From assembly GCA_903933935.1 (NCBI GenBank), contig CAIZMB010000094.1, positions 1-49,912 on the forward strand: a stretch of DNA of 49,912 nt, given 5' to 3'. How positions within the stretch are numbered: position 1 is the stretch's first letter; every line of letters starts with the position of its first letter. The position numbers were made by a program, and so were the translations under genes. Below the pieces are notes generated by a model that saw only the letters and a list, made by a program, of their open reading frames with translations, searched no databases and was not told the origin of the DNA. The stretch comes from an uncultured Cytophagaceae bacterium. GTDB taxonomy: Bacteria; Bacteroidota; Bacteroidia; Cytophagales; Spirosomataceae. Of this stretch, positions 17,098-26,131 are shown one piece after another.

Positions 17098-18570
17098 TTA
17101 ATAAGCTCTAGCAAAAATCACTCGGTGCTCGGAAGTTGACCCAGTCAAAACACATTTACCCATTTCTTTTTTGACACCCAAAGGAATACAACGAATGGTC
17201 GCTTTGGTTAATTCTTTAATTTTTTCTTCTGTCTCCGAAGTTCCATCCCAATGTGCAGAGATGAATCCACCTTCTTCAATTTTGGTTTGAAATTCTTCCC
17301 AGGTATTTACTTCGTGGGTATTTGATTCGCGGAATGCGAATGCTTTGGTATAAATCTTTTCTTGAATATCACTAAGTGTGTCAATTACCACTTGTTCGAT
17401 TCCGTCGAAAGGCATACTCGTTTTTTCTCTGGTATCTCTTCGGGAAAGTTCAATGGTTCCATTTTCAATATCTCTGCCGCCAATTGCCAGTCGAATAGGG
17501 ACTCCTTTTAATTCGTATTCAGCAAATTTAAATCCAGGACTTTGATTTTCTGACGTATCAAATTTTACTGATACGCCTTGTTTTTTCAAAGCTTTAACTA
17601 AAGGATCTATTTTATCTTTGATTAAGTTCAATTGCTCATCTCCCTTGTAAATAGGAACGATAACAACTTGAATAGGCGCTAGTTTGGGAGGTAAAACTAA
17701 ACCCTGATCATCGGAATGCGCCATAATTAAAGCACCCATTAATCGGGTAGACACACCCCATGAGGTTCCCCAAACATAATCCAATTGGTTTTCTTTGCTT
17801 AGAAATTTTACGTCAAAAGCTTTGGCAAAATTTTGACCTAAAAAATGGGAGGTACCTGCTTGCAATGCTTTCCCATCTTGCATTAATGCTTCGATGCAAT
17901 AGGTTTCTTCCGCTCCAGCAAATCGCTCATTAGCCGTTTTTATGCCCTTTAATACGGGCATGGCCATAAATTTTTCCGCAAACTCAGCATATACTTCTAG
18001 CATTTGTTCCGTTTCGGCAATGGCTTCTTTTTTAGTCGCATGGGCCGTGTGACCTTCTTGCCACAAAAATTCAGCTGTTCTTAAGAAAAGGCGTGTACGC
18101 ATTTCCCAACGAACCACATTCGCCCATTGATTGATCAATAAGGGTAAATCTCGGTATGATTGAATCCAGTTTTTGTAGGATGACCAAATGACTGTTTCGG
18201 AGGTCGGTCGGACAATCAATTCCTCTTCTAATTTTGCATCTGGGTCCACAATGACACCTCCGCCATTGGGATCGTTTTTTAATCGATAATGAGTGACTAC
18301 GGCACATTCTTTGGCAAATCCTTCTACGTGTGAAGCTTCTTTTGAAAGGAACGATTTAGGAATAAATAAAGGGAAATAGGCATTTGTGTGCCCCGTTTCT
18401 TTAAACATGTCATCTAAGGCCCTTTGCATTTTCTCCCAGATTGAATATCCATACGGTTTTATGATCATACAACCTCTTACGGCAGAATTTTCAGCTAAAT
18501 CAGCTCTTTTAACTAATTCATTATACCACTCAGAATAGTTCTCGGCGCGACTTGGTAGGGATTTACTCAT
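17098..18570 (-). CDS. proS: Prolyl-tRNA synthetase (short, archaeal/eukaryote-like type)
   Basis: Charges tRNA-Pro. It has 490 residues and lacks the inserted editing domain of the E. coli form, so it belongs to the ProS type shared with archaea and eukaryotes and common in Bacteroidota. Class II motifs are visible: motif 2 near [26 protein letters not shown], and the Pro-binding TSETVIW. The anticodon-binding domain (about 285-390) contains VVIVPIYKG and [14 protein letters not shown]-terminal domain ends RVIFARAY. It is transcribed toward the heptamer repeat and convergent with cysteine desulfurase. Confidence 0.96.
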   Translation of the reverse strand: MSKSLPSRAENYSEWYNELVKRADLAENSAVRGCMIIKPYGYSIWEKMQRALDDMFKETGHTNAYFPLFIPKSFLSKEASHVEGFAKECAVVTHYRLKNDPNGGGVIVDPDAKLEEELIVRPTSETVIWSSYKNWIQSYRDLPLLINQWANVVRWEMRTRLFLRTAEFLWQEGHTAHATKKEAIAETEQMLEVYAEFAEKFMAMPVLKGIKTANERFAGAEETYCIEALMQDGKALQAGTSHFLGQNFAKAFDVKFLSKENQLDYVWGTSWGVSTRLMGALIMAHSDDQGLVLPPKLAPIQVVIVPIYKGDEQLNLIKDKIDPLVKALKKQGVSVKFDTSENQSPGFKFAEYELKGVPIRLAIGGRDIENGTIELSRRDTREKTSMPFDGIEQVVIDTLSDIQEKIYTKAFAFRESNTHEVNTWEEFQTKIEEGGFISAHWDGTSETEEKIKELTKATIRCIPLGVKKEMGKCVLTGSTSEHRVIFARAY

Positions 18571-18649
18571 ATATATTTTTGGAAATCGTAATTTTAAAGA
18601 TATTTATCGTTTTATTTGTAAACTTATTTAGTCTCAAATTTGTTGGAGA

Positions 18650-18657
18650 CAAAGATA
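18650..18657 (-). promoter_or_regulatory. -7 box upstream of proS
   Basis: On the minus strand TATCTTTG, identical to the fabD and mlaE -7 boxes, lies about 80 bases upstream of the proS start. No clear -33 element. Confidence 0.45.
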
Positions 18658-18700
18658 CAGTTTTGTCCTAGGTTTTTAACATGTATAACACTCAAATCCA

Positions 18701-19738
18701 ATGAAAAATCACTCGATTTTGTTTTTGTTGCTTGTTGGTTTATTTTTTATACAAGCTTGTACCGTTGTTCAAAATAATTCTTCGGATGTGACAAACCAAT
18801 CAAAATTGGTTGCCGATGACCTGTACGATAATCCTGTTCAGGCTGCTGCTATGCCTAAGAAAAAGAAGAAGTCTGATTTTTTAGACTTTCAAGATGATGC
18901 AACTTTAATCGAAGAAGAGGAAGGATTAGCTGCTTCAGCTGAACCTAATTATCTAAATTCTCGCGCCGTATATGCCAGTCAATATGATCAAGGGTATGCC
19001 AATGGATTTTCATCGGGATTGATGAATGCCAATCCTTGGAATAGTTGGTATACTAATCCATACATATCTTTTGGAACCGGTTTTGGTTCTCGTTGGGCTT
19101 CACCATTAGCTTCTTGGCGATTAGCAGATACCTATTATTTTGGATCCATGTCCTCTATGTATGGACCTATGATGTATTCTAGTTTTGCTTATCAATCTAG
19201 TTTCATGATGAATCCATATTTTTATGATCCTTTTTATCGGATGTCTGCGTTTTCAAATCCGTTTAATTCGATGTATGGGGGATTGTATGGTTTTGGTATG
19301 TTTGGGTCAACAAACATATACAACTACTATGGTGGCTTAAATTCAAGTTATGCCTCGTATAATTCGAATAATTATAATGTGGTAGATCCTGTACGAGTTA
19401 GCAGACGTGGAGCTAGAGAAGATGGTATGTCCAATCGCTATGGAGGTGAGAATTATAACAATGCACCAAGGGGCAATTCTAATTCATATAATTCGAATGG
19501 GACTAACCAACAAAGAGTCAACTCTAGATCAACGGATGTAAGTGGGGAGTCCATGGTGGCACCTTCTCGTAGAAATTCGAATTATGAATATAGATCCGCT
19601 CCTCAAAATAATTCAGTTCCTCAATACCAGAATAGAACAGAAACCTATAGCGCTCCATCGACCAATTATGGAAGTTCAAGTGGAGGAAATTCTGGCGGAA
19701 GTTCTGGGGGAGGAAGTTCAACAAGAGGACCTAGGTAA
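18701..19738 (+). CDS. Tyr/Asn/Ser/Gly-rich lipoprotein of unknown function
   Basis: A 345-residue protein I do not recognise. It has a lipoprotein signal (LFFIQAC, lipid on Cys20). A Lys patch (KKKKKS, about 52) is followed by an acidic one. The middle (about 90-240) is very rich in Tyr, Met, Phe, Ser, Asn and Gly with MYGPMMYSS-type low complexity. The C-terminal 100 residues are disordered and rich in Ser, Asn, Arg and Gly, ending in a glycine-serine run. No enzymatic motif is visible. It is followed after 4 bases by an outer-membrane porin, so a surface or periplasmic partner role is a reasonable inference. Confidence 0.75.
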   Translation: MKNHSILFLLLVGLFFIQACTVVQNNSSDVTNQSKLVADDLYDNPVQAAAMPKKKKKSDFLDFQDDATLIEEEEGLAASAEPNYLNSRAVYASQYDQGYANGFSSGLMNANPWNSWYTNPYISFGTGFGSRWASPLASWRLADTYYFGSMSSMYGPMMYSSFAYQSSFMMNPYFYDPFYRMSAFSNPFNSMYGGLYGFGMFGSTNIYNYYGGLNSSYASYNSNNYNVVDPVRVSRRGAREDGMSNRYGGENYNNAPRGNSNSYNSNGTNQQRVNSRSTDVSGESMVAPSRRNSNYEYRSAPQNNSVPQYQNRTETYSAPSTNYGSSSGGNSGGSSGGGSSTRGPR

Positions 19739-19742
19739 TTAT

Positions 19743-21302
19743 ATGAATCGTATTTTTTTGTTTGTCTTTTTAGGCCTAGGTAGCCTATCGGCAGTCAATG
19801 CACAGATTTATTCGTATTCGAATTTGGCCAAGAGTTTTTCAACCGCCTATTCCACGAGTTCACCTCGTATGCAAGCTATGGGTGGGGTGCACAGTACATT
19901 AGGTGCCGATATAAGCTCAATTTCTGGAAATCCCGCTGGTTTAGGTTTTTACAATCGCTCTGAAGTGGCTGTAGGCATTGGTTATGTTTCTTCTACGACT
20001 GAATCCAATTATCTTTCTGAATCGTCATCAAAATCAAATTCATTTGTCCAATTGCCTATTTTTGGTTTGGTCTTAGCAAGTCCAGCCGAACTTTCCGCTT
20101 CTCAGTGGCATGGAAGTTTTGGAATTGGTTTTACCCGGCAAGTCATCTTTGCCCAACCTATATCAATTTCAGGAGTTAATAACCGGAGTTCATTGTTGGA
20201 CAAGTTCATCGAAAAAGCAAATGACAAAGGTGCCACAGGTCAGAGTTTAGACGATGAGTTTAATTCTTATAGTAAAATGGCGGATAGCCCTGAAGCTGTA
20301 GCTTATCAAGCCTATTTGATTAATCCCAATGCAAAAACCGGTGGTGCTCCATTTCAAAGATATGAGGCTAATTTACCGACGAGCCAACTGGGTACCGCCG
20401 ATAACGAAGGGGCGCTGAGCCAGTGGGATATTAGTTATGGAGCTTCTTATTTAAATAAATTTTATTTGGGTTTGGGTTTGCACTTTTCTAAAATAAATGC
20501 GACTTCCACCACCTTTTGGCAAGAAGAATTTATAGGTGCCAATAATGTTTCAGGTTTAACGTATCAAGAAAAATTAGTCAATACGGGCTCAGGACTTTCA
20601 GCGACATTAGGTATGATTTATAAGCTAAATTCAAATCTCCGGGTATCTTTTGCGCTTAATACGCCTATGTTTTTTGACCAAATGAATGAACGATATGACG
20701 CTACGTTAATCCCTAAAGTTTATGGAATTCCATCGTTTGATTCAAAAGGAAATCCGATCACTATTACGAGGGTAGGAGCGGTGAAGTTGACCCCCAATGA
20801 ATTCACTTACCAATTAACCACCCCCTTCAAGCTTTCTGGTGGGGCAGCATATTTTTTTGGAAAAAGGGGCTTGTTAAGTCTTGATTTGGAATATGTCAAT
20901 TATCCTGGTATGCAGGTTTCATCGGTTGAGTTGTCGGCAGCCGATAATATAAATTTTGAGAATAAGTACAACGGACAAACAAAGAAAAATTTCCAATCGG
21001 CCCTCAATCTAAAATTAGGGACTGAAATTAGATTAAGCGCTAATTTCAATCTTCGGGGTGGAGTGGCCACTTGGGGGAATAGTTATGCGCCTACGTATGA
21101 TTCGATCGATCGGACCGTGTTTCAAATTTCCGGAGGTTTAGGATATCGGGCAAACCAGTTTTATATTGATTTGACGGCTTATCAAAGAACCTCTAAAGAG
21201 GCATTCACACCCTACACGTTAAAAAATACAGCGGATTATTCATCAGCAAGTTTGAACTTGACGAGCCTGCAATTCATGATAGGTACGGGAATTTATTTTT
21301 AA
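19743..21302 (+). CDS. OmpP1/FadL-family outer-membrane protein
   Basis: An outer-membrane barrel of the OmpP1/FadL/TodX family, which conducts hydrophobic compounds. It has 519 residues from the ATG at 19743. The start is chosen because it gives a clean signal peptide (SLSAVNA, cleaved near 20); an open frame extending upstream to 19542 only overlaps the lipoprotein gene. The conserved N-terminal hatch reads RMQAMGGVHSTLGADISSISGNPAGLGFYNRSE, the NPAGL motif being diagnostic. Alternating beta strands continue to a C-terminal aromatic residue (GTGIYF). It lies 4 bases after the lipoprotein gene and is probably co-transcribed with it. Substrate unknown. Confidence 0.88.
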   Translation: MNRIFLFVFLGLGSLSAVNAQIYSYSNLAKSFSTAYSTSSPRMQAMGGVHSTLGADISSISGNPAGLGFYNRSEVAVGIGYVSSTTESNYLSESSSKSNSFVQLPIFGLVLASPAELSASQWHGSFGIGFTRQVIFAQPISISGVNNRSSLLDKFIEKANDKGATGQSLDDEFNSYSKMADSPEAVAYQAYLINPNAKTGGAPFQRYEANLPTSQLGTADNEGALSQWDISYGASYLNKFYLGLGLHFSKINATSTTFWQEEFIGANNVSGLTYQEKLVNTGSGLSATLGMIYKLNSNLRVSFALNTPMFFDQMNERYDATLIPKVYGIPSFDSKGNPITITRVGAVKLTPNEFTYQLTTPFKLSGGAAYFFGKRGLLSLDLEYVNYPGMQVSSVELSAADNINFENKYNGQTKKNFQSALNLKLGTEIRLSANFNLRGGVATWGNSYAPTYDSIDRTVFQISGGLGYRANQFYIDLTAYQRTSKEAFTPYTLKNTADYSSASLNLTSLQFMIGTGIYF

Positions 21303-21310
21303 TTCATTTT

Positions 21311-24300
21311 TTAAAAGTTTCGAATTGCACGAACACGATTTTTGTTTGTTTTGTCATCTGTGGAATTAGATGAAGTACTGAAATTGATGGTCCAGGCTTT
21401 GTCCTCATCTGATTCGGTGGAACTCCAATATTTATCTTCCGCAAAATTTCCAACGGTAGTTCTTTTTAGGTAAAGTAAATTTAGCTCATATTTGCTGGGT
21501 AAGTACCAGTCTCCGTAGGTGGTTTCCAAGGAGTTTACGGTTTCACTTTTGGAGTACTCATTGCAAATGACGGCTGCAAAATCTTCACTATCAAATGACC
21601 AGTCATTATCTTTAGAGGATTTTCGTTGACTTATTTCACTAGATAGTATAATTGTCGTTGTATTTCTGATTCCAGCACCAATTCCATTCGCTTTTGCTCG
21701 TGTTTCATTGCCTTTGCTTAAATCCCATTTGGCATCATTATTTTGGTCATTCGTTGCGGCAATAAGGCCATGTTTCCCACCGTCATAGACATAAAAAATG
21801 ATTCCTCCACCGTATGATTCGCCAATAGCATGCGCTGTATAATCTGAAGTATTTGAAGAAGAAACCCATGTGGTTCCGTTTGACATTAATACATTACCAG
21901 AGGTCCCGGGTGCAACGGTTTGTATGGCATTCGTTCCGTTGCCCAGAAGAACTTGGTTGCTTGCAAGTGTATTTGCTCCGGTTCCACCGTTGGCCACTAG
22001 CACAGTTCCACTGACATTACCTGCATTTCCTGAAATATTACCGGTGACTTTGCTTCCTGCAACGGCTGCTATTTTAGCATCGGTTATGGCGGCATTGGCT
22101 AAATCAACCGTGGCAATGGTTCCATCCGAAATTTTAGATGAGTTTACTGCACCTGTGGCAATAGCGGGTGATGCGGCAGTTCCGGTTAAATCTCCGGCGA
22201 GTTGAATTTTACCTTTGATTGAACTACTTGCATCTGTATTTTGTGCATCAACATATGTTTTTACGGCACTTTGGGTCGGGAATAGAGTGGTGCTAGTTCC
22301 CAAAGCTGCATTAGATTTATTGGATGCATCTTCTTTAAGAGCGAGTGAACTGGTAACTGTGGCGGTATTGGCTTTAAGGGCTAATCCTGGGACTGTCGGC
22401 AAATCTGCAGTACCAGCCAAGTCACCTGCTAATTTTAGCTTTCCTTTTTCAGTCGTACTCGCATCAATAACCCCTGCTGAGGTAACTTGTTGGACAAAAG
22501 CGGTGGTCGCTAATTTATTAGAATTATCAGTGGAGGTCTGTGTGATTGCTGTAGTTCCCGTTGGCAATGAAGGAGTACCTGTAAATGTGGGTGAATTTAT
22601 TGGGGCTGCTCCTGTGACGTCAGTTATAGGAATTCTGGTACTTGCCGATAAAGCAGATGCTCCTGTTCCTTTGACGTAGCCTGTTAATGTGCTAGCTCCG
22701 GTCCCGCCATTAGTCACTGCCACGATTCCACTGACATTTGCTGCATTTCCGGAAATATTACCGGTGACTTTGCTTCCTGCAACGGTTGCTATTTTAGCAT
22801 CGGTTACGGAGGCATCGGCTAAGTCCACAGTAGCAATAGTTTCATTCAATATTTTGACTGAGTTTATGGCTCCAGTGGCTACGGCAGGTGAAGAGGCTGT
22901 ACCAGATAAATCCCCAGATAGTCTTAATATACCTTTGGTATCTGAATCAGCATCTTGGATGGTTCTGCCATCGTCGTCATTATCGTCGTCGTCATCCGAA
23001 TTATTATTTGTAGGATTTTGCCACGATGGTACACCTGATTTCATGGTTAATACCTGTCCCTCACTTCCTTTGGGTAATCGGGTGCCTTCACCAGAATTCT
23101 CTCCATAGATTAAATCACCTTTGGTAGCCATGGGTGACAAAGCATTGAAACCTGAAAATTTAGTGCTTGTTCCAGTTCCGCCGTTAGCAATTGCTACGAT
23201 TCCACTGACATTTGCTGCTTTTCCTAAAATATTCCCAGTGACTTTGCTTCCCGATATAGTCGCGATTTTAATGTCGGTCACTGAGGCATCTGCCAAATCT
23301 GCGGCGACAATGCTCCCATCTGCAATTTTATCAGTGGTGACCGATGCATCAGCCAAGTCAGCTGTTAAGATGGTTCCATCCAATATTTTCGTAGAGCTAA
23401 TAGCTCCAGTAGCGATAGAAGGAGCGGTGGCACTTCCAGCAAGGTCACCGGCCAATTGGATTTTTCCTGTAGCAGTTGCGGTGGCATCTGCCGAAGCTAT
23501 AGTATTGATGGCTGTTTTGACAAATTCTGTGGTGGCTAATTTAGTCGAATTATCAGTTGAGGATTGTGTGTTTGCGATGGTTCCTGTGGGCAAGGATGGC
23601 GTACCCGTAAATGTTGGTGAATCTAGGGGAGCTTTTAAGGCTAACCCAGGTACGGTTGGCAAATCTGCACTACCAGCTAGATCTCCGGCTAATTTAAGTG
23701 TTCCAATGGTCGTTAATGTAGCTTCCATAACTGAAGGTAAATTAACTGAACTACCTGTTCCACTTATAGTTAACGTAGATCCAATAAGCGTAAGCGTTTG
23801 GTTTTCTGTTGAAATGCTATTTGCTGGAATCCAATTTGTTCCATCAAATTTCAAGACTTGTCCACTCACTGGAGCCGTATTGCTAACTGGGGTACCCTGT
23901 ATCTTTGCTAGTAATGGTGCACTTGCAGTTCCAGCTAAATCACCAGCTAATTGGACCTTTCCTTTTGCAGAAACGGTAGCATCTATAACACCGGCAGCGG
24001 TAGCTTGTTGGACAAAAGCTGTGGTGGCTATGTTGGTGCTATTATCTCCCGAAGACTGAGTGACAGCAATGGTACTCGCAGGTAAAACAGGAGTTCCTGT
24101 GAAGGTGGGCGAATTTCTATCTGCTTTCCCTTCCACGGTAGCTTGCAAAGCAGTTCCCATGGTGGCTTGATCCACATATGTTTTTACCGCTTTTACGGAT
24201 GGATACTTGCTGTCGGATCCAGCATCGCCTTGAATATCAATTGATTTATTACTCGTATTTTCTTTGTTGGCCAAAGCGGGAACGGTGGGATTCGTGGCGG

Positions 24301-25348
24301 TACCGCTTAAGTCACCGGCCAGTTGAATTTTGCCTGGCGCCAGCGTCGTAGCATCAGGGATATTACCAGCTACGAGACTAGAGATATTTTGGTCTACATA
24401 GGTTTTGGTTGCTTTTTGGCTAGGGTACAATTGGTCTGATGGATTGGAACCTCCCAAGTCAACCGCTGTGGATTTGTTGGAGACTACCTCAGCGGCCCCC
24501 GAAAGATTATTTACATTATCATTTGTTTCCCTGATTTGTCCTCTCAAACCTCCTATCTGAGAATTTAAATTGTTGTTGGTCGCCGATATCTGATTTTGCT
24601 GCTCTGATAGTTTTGTATTGATGGTACTAATGGAACTTTGATTATCTTTTATGGCTGTGGAATTCTCAATTAATTTAGTATCGAGGCTTGTAATACTTTG
24701 ATTGACAATCACTATTGCAGCATCGTTACTCTTTTTGTTCTCATCAATGGTTTGATTGGTGATTTTTATTTGGCTTGCATTGCTTTGAATATCTGCTTTG
24801 ATGGGTTCTAAATCTTTTGATATTAAGTAGCCAGGATCGTTAGAAAATTGCGATAATTTGGTCGGGGCGTCGCGCACATTTTTATAGTCGACCGACTCAG
24901 TATAAAGTGCATATGGGGTGTAACTTAATTTTTGATTACTGACTTCTGTGAATGTTTTTCCGTTGTTGAAACTGACGGATACTGAGAGATTTTTGACATA
25001 TTCATCCCAAACGATGGCGTCAAAGGTGCTATATTTTGCGCCTGTTTCTGAAGATGAATTTGAGCTTAAACTTCCATTGGTCGGAGCAAGCCCAATAGTC
25101 AAATTGATGAGTCCAAATTCATCGGTTTCAGTTTGTTGGATTTCGATGTAATCTACACCTTTGTTGGAGCTAATCGTAAATTTGATGGCCACTTTTCCTT
25201 TTTGGAATGGTTGGCCTGTAATCTGATTGCCAGGAATATCTAGAGGATTTGGGTCAAGGATTACTGCTTGGTAATTGATTCCCTTTTTTTGCCCTAAGGA
25301 CAAAAAAGATATCCCAATACACATGAAAATATAGACTAACTTATTCAT
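21311..25348 (-). CDS. Large fibre-like repeat protein with C-terminal DUF1566/Fib_succ-like domain
   Basis: A 1345-residue exported protein: signal peptide 1-19; an N-terminal domain starting KGINYQAVILDPN, common in Bacteroidota exoproteins; a heptad-type coiled coil (about 180-290) rich in Asn, Ile and Gln; then a long array of repeats. Repeat motifs include GKIQLAGDLAGTA (about nine forms), SPTFTGTPxLPTGT, LATTAFVQQA, SKVTGNISGNAANVSG and VANGGTG. They resemble phage tail-fibre repeats and suggest a trimeric fibre. An Asp-rich patch (DDDDDNDDD) interrupts near 800. The C-terminal 160 residues (GESYGGGIIFYVYDGGKHGLI ... WYLPSKYELNLLY ... WSSTESDEDKAWTINF) match DUF1566-like domains, a candidate ligand-binding tip. 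It overlaps the upstream outer-membrane gene by 4 bases. An adhesive surface fibre is inferred. Confidence 0.8.
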   Translation of the reverse strand: MNKLVYIFMCIGISFLSLGQKKGINYQAVILDPNPLDIPGNQITGQPFQKGKVAIKFTISSNKGVDYIEIQQTETDEFGLINLTIGLAPTNGSLSSNSSSETGAKYSTFDAIVWDEYVKNLSVSVSFNNGKTFTEVSNQKLSYTPYALYTESVDYKNVRDAPTKLSQFSNDPGYLISKDLEPIKADIQSNASQIKITNQTIDENKKSNDAAIVIVNQSITSLDTKLIENSTAIKDNQSSISTINTKLSEQQNQISATNNNLNSQIGGLRGQIRETNDNVNNLSGAAEVVSNKSTAVDLGGSNPSDQLYPSQKATKTYVDQNISSLVAGNIPDATTLAPGKIQLAGDLSGTATNPTVPALANKENTSNKSIDIQGDAGSDSKYPSVKAVKTYVDQATMGTALQATVEGKADRNSPTFTGTPVLPASTIAVTQSSGDNSTNIATTAFVQQATAAGVIDATVSAKGKVQLAGDLAGTASAPLLAKIQGTPVSNTAPVSGQVLKFDGTNWIPANSISTENQTLTLIGSTLTISGTGSSVNLPSVMEATLTTIGTLKLAGDLAGSADLPTVPGLALKAPLDSPTFTGTPSLPTGTIANTQSSTDNSTKLATTEFVKTAINTIASADATATATGKIQLAGDLAGSATAPSIATGAISSTKILDGTILTADLADASVTTDKIADGSIVAADLADASVTDIKIATISGSKVTGNILGKAANVSGIVAIANGGTGTSTKFSGFNALSPMATKGDLIYGENSGEGTRLPKGSEGQVLTMKSGVPSWQNPTNNNSDDDDDNDDDGRTIQDADSDTKGILRLSGDLSGTASSPAVATGAINSVKILNETIATVDLADASVTDAKIATVAGSKVTGNISGNAANVSGIVAVTNGGTGASTLTGYVKGTGASALSASTRIPITDVTGAAPINSPTFTGTPSLPTGTTAITQTSTDNSNKLATTAFVQQVTSAGVIDASTTEKGKLKLAGDLAGTADLPTVPGLALKANTATVTSSLALKEDASNKSNAALGTSTTLFPTQSAVKTYVDAQNTDASSSIKGKIQLAGDLTGTAASPAIATGAVNSSKISDGTIATVDLANAAITDAKIAAVAGSKVTGNISGNAGNVSGTVLVANGGTGANTLASNQVLLGNGTNAIQTVAPGTSGNVLMSNGTTWVSSSNTSDYTAHAIGESYGGGIIFYVYDGGKHGLIAATNDQNNDAKWDLSKGNETRAKANGIGAGIRNTTTIILSSEISQRKSSKDNDWSFDSEDFAAVICNEYSKSETVNSLETTYGDWYLPSKYELNLLYLKRTTVGNFAEDKYWSSTESDEDKAWTINFSTSSNSTDDKTNKNRVRAIRNF

Positions 25349-26043
25349 TTTAAAAATTTTAATCCAATCAAAAAGCTAGTGGGAGTAAAGTTCAAAGAAG
25401 CCTCTCCACTTTTATCTGCGTGCGTGGTTTGACCTTTTTGGTAAGCAATGAACAATGATGTTTTATCATTTATTTTTTTGCTGATTTCCCCTCGAAAACC
25501 TGTAAAAAATTGGAGTGCATTAAACTGAGGATTGTCAGACAGGCGAAAATATTGGTTGGAGATCAACTGATTTCCGTTGATCATTTGGAAAAGAGCCAAC
25601 TGCCCCATTCCACTAATTGATATGCCATATTTGATGGGAATCAGTACTCCAAATCCAGCTTGAGTTCCTATAAAATCGGTATGATAAGCAAAAGGAATTT
25701 TCTGAAGATCACCCACAGCATTCATTTGCAGGTAATTGATACCAAAATCGTACTGGAAAGCACTTAGGATTTTAGCTAAAGTAGGGTGTTGGCTGAAGTA
25801 AATACTTCGTTTACTGGTGTTTGATAAGTTCTTACTCGTATCTAAAATGGCCAGAGAAATACTAATACCAAAATGGGAGCCTGAGGAAGGTTTTAGGTAA
25901 TCTGCTTTTATACCATTGGCTTGTGTATAACTAAATGCTGTCATTGACGAGCCTAGTTGTATTTTATAACTTTGGGCTTGGCAAAATGAATGTATTAGAA
26001 CAACGATTAATGGCAATAATTTTAACAAAAAAATGTACTTCAT
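25345..26043 (-). CDS. Small outer-membrane beta-barrel protein, possible PorP/SprF-like
   Basis: A 232-residue protein with a signal peptide (LIHSFCQAQ, cleaved near 24). The rest is alternating polar and hydrophobic strands with Gly and aromatic girdle residues and a Leu/Phe/Lys C-terminus (FLIGLKFLK), typical of an outer-membrane barrel. Segments such as HPTLAKILSAFQYDFGINYLQ and GFGVLIPIKYGISISGMGQLALFQM resemble the PorP/SprF group that partners secreted adhesins, but the resemblance is weak. It leads a two-gene unit with the fibre protein (4-base overlap), so it may anchor or export that protein. No promoter box was recognised upstream. Confidence 0.6.
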   Translation of the reverse strand: MKYIFLLKLLPLIVVLIHSFCQAQSYKIQLGSSMTAFSYTQANGIKADYLKPSSGSHFGISISLAILDTSKNLSNTSKRSIYFSQHPTLAKILSAFQYDFGINYLQMNAVGDLQKIPFAYHTDFIGTQAGFGVLIPIKYGISISGMGQLALFQMINGNQLISNQYFRLSDNPQFNALQFFTGFRGEISKKINDKTSLFIAYQKGQTTHADKSGEASLNFTPTSFLIGLKFLK

Positions 26044-26131
26044 GTTAATGCTCCATTTTATTCAGAGCAAGTAACATTTTTTAAATTTTTAATTTGTACG
26101 GTTTTTTTTATTATCAAAAAAATCTAACAAA

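Noticed and set aside
19542-19742. An upstream extension of the OmpP1/FadL gene.
   Set aside because: It overlaps the lipoprotein gene, removes the signal peptide from the N-terminus and shows no family match.
22960-23000. The Asp-rich stretch of the fibre protein as a frameshift.
   Set aside because: The frame stays open on both sides and repeats resume afterwards; it is a low-complexity linker.
21870-24059. Long plus-strand open frames (up to about 310 residues) opposite the fibre gene.
   Set aside because: They follow the repeat periodicity of the minus-strand gene, are rich in Val/Pro/Ala/Ser with no domain, and lack signals of their own.
21311-25348. A prophage tail-fibre gene.
   Set aside because: A signal peptide is present, no capsid, tail or lysis genes lie nearby, and the upstream partner is an outer-membrane protein.
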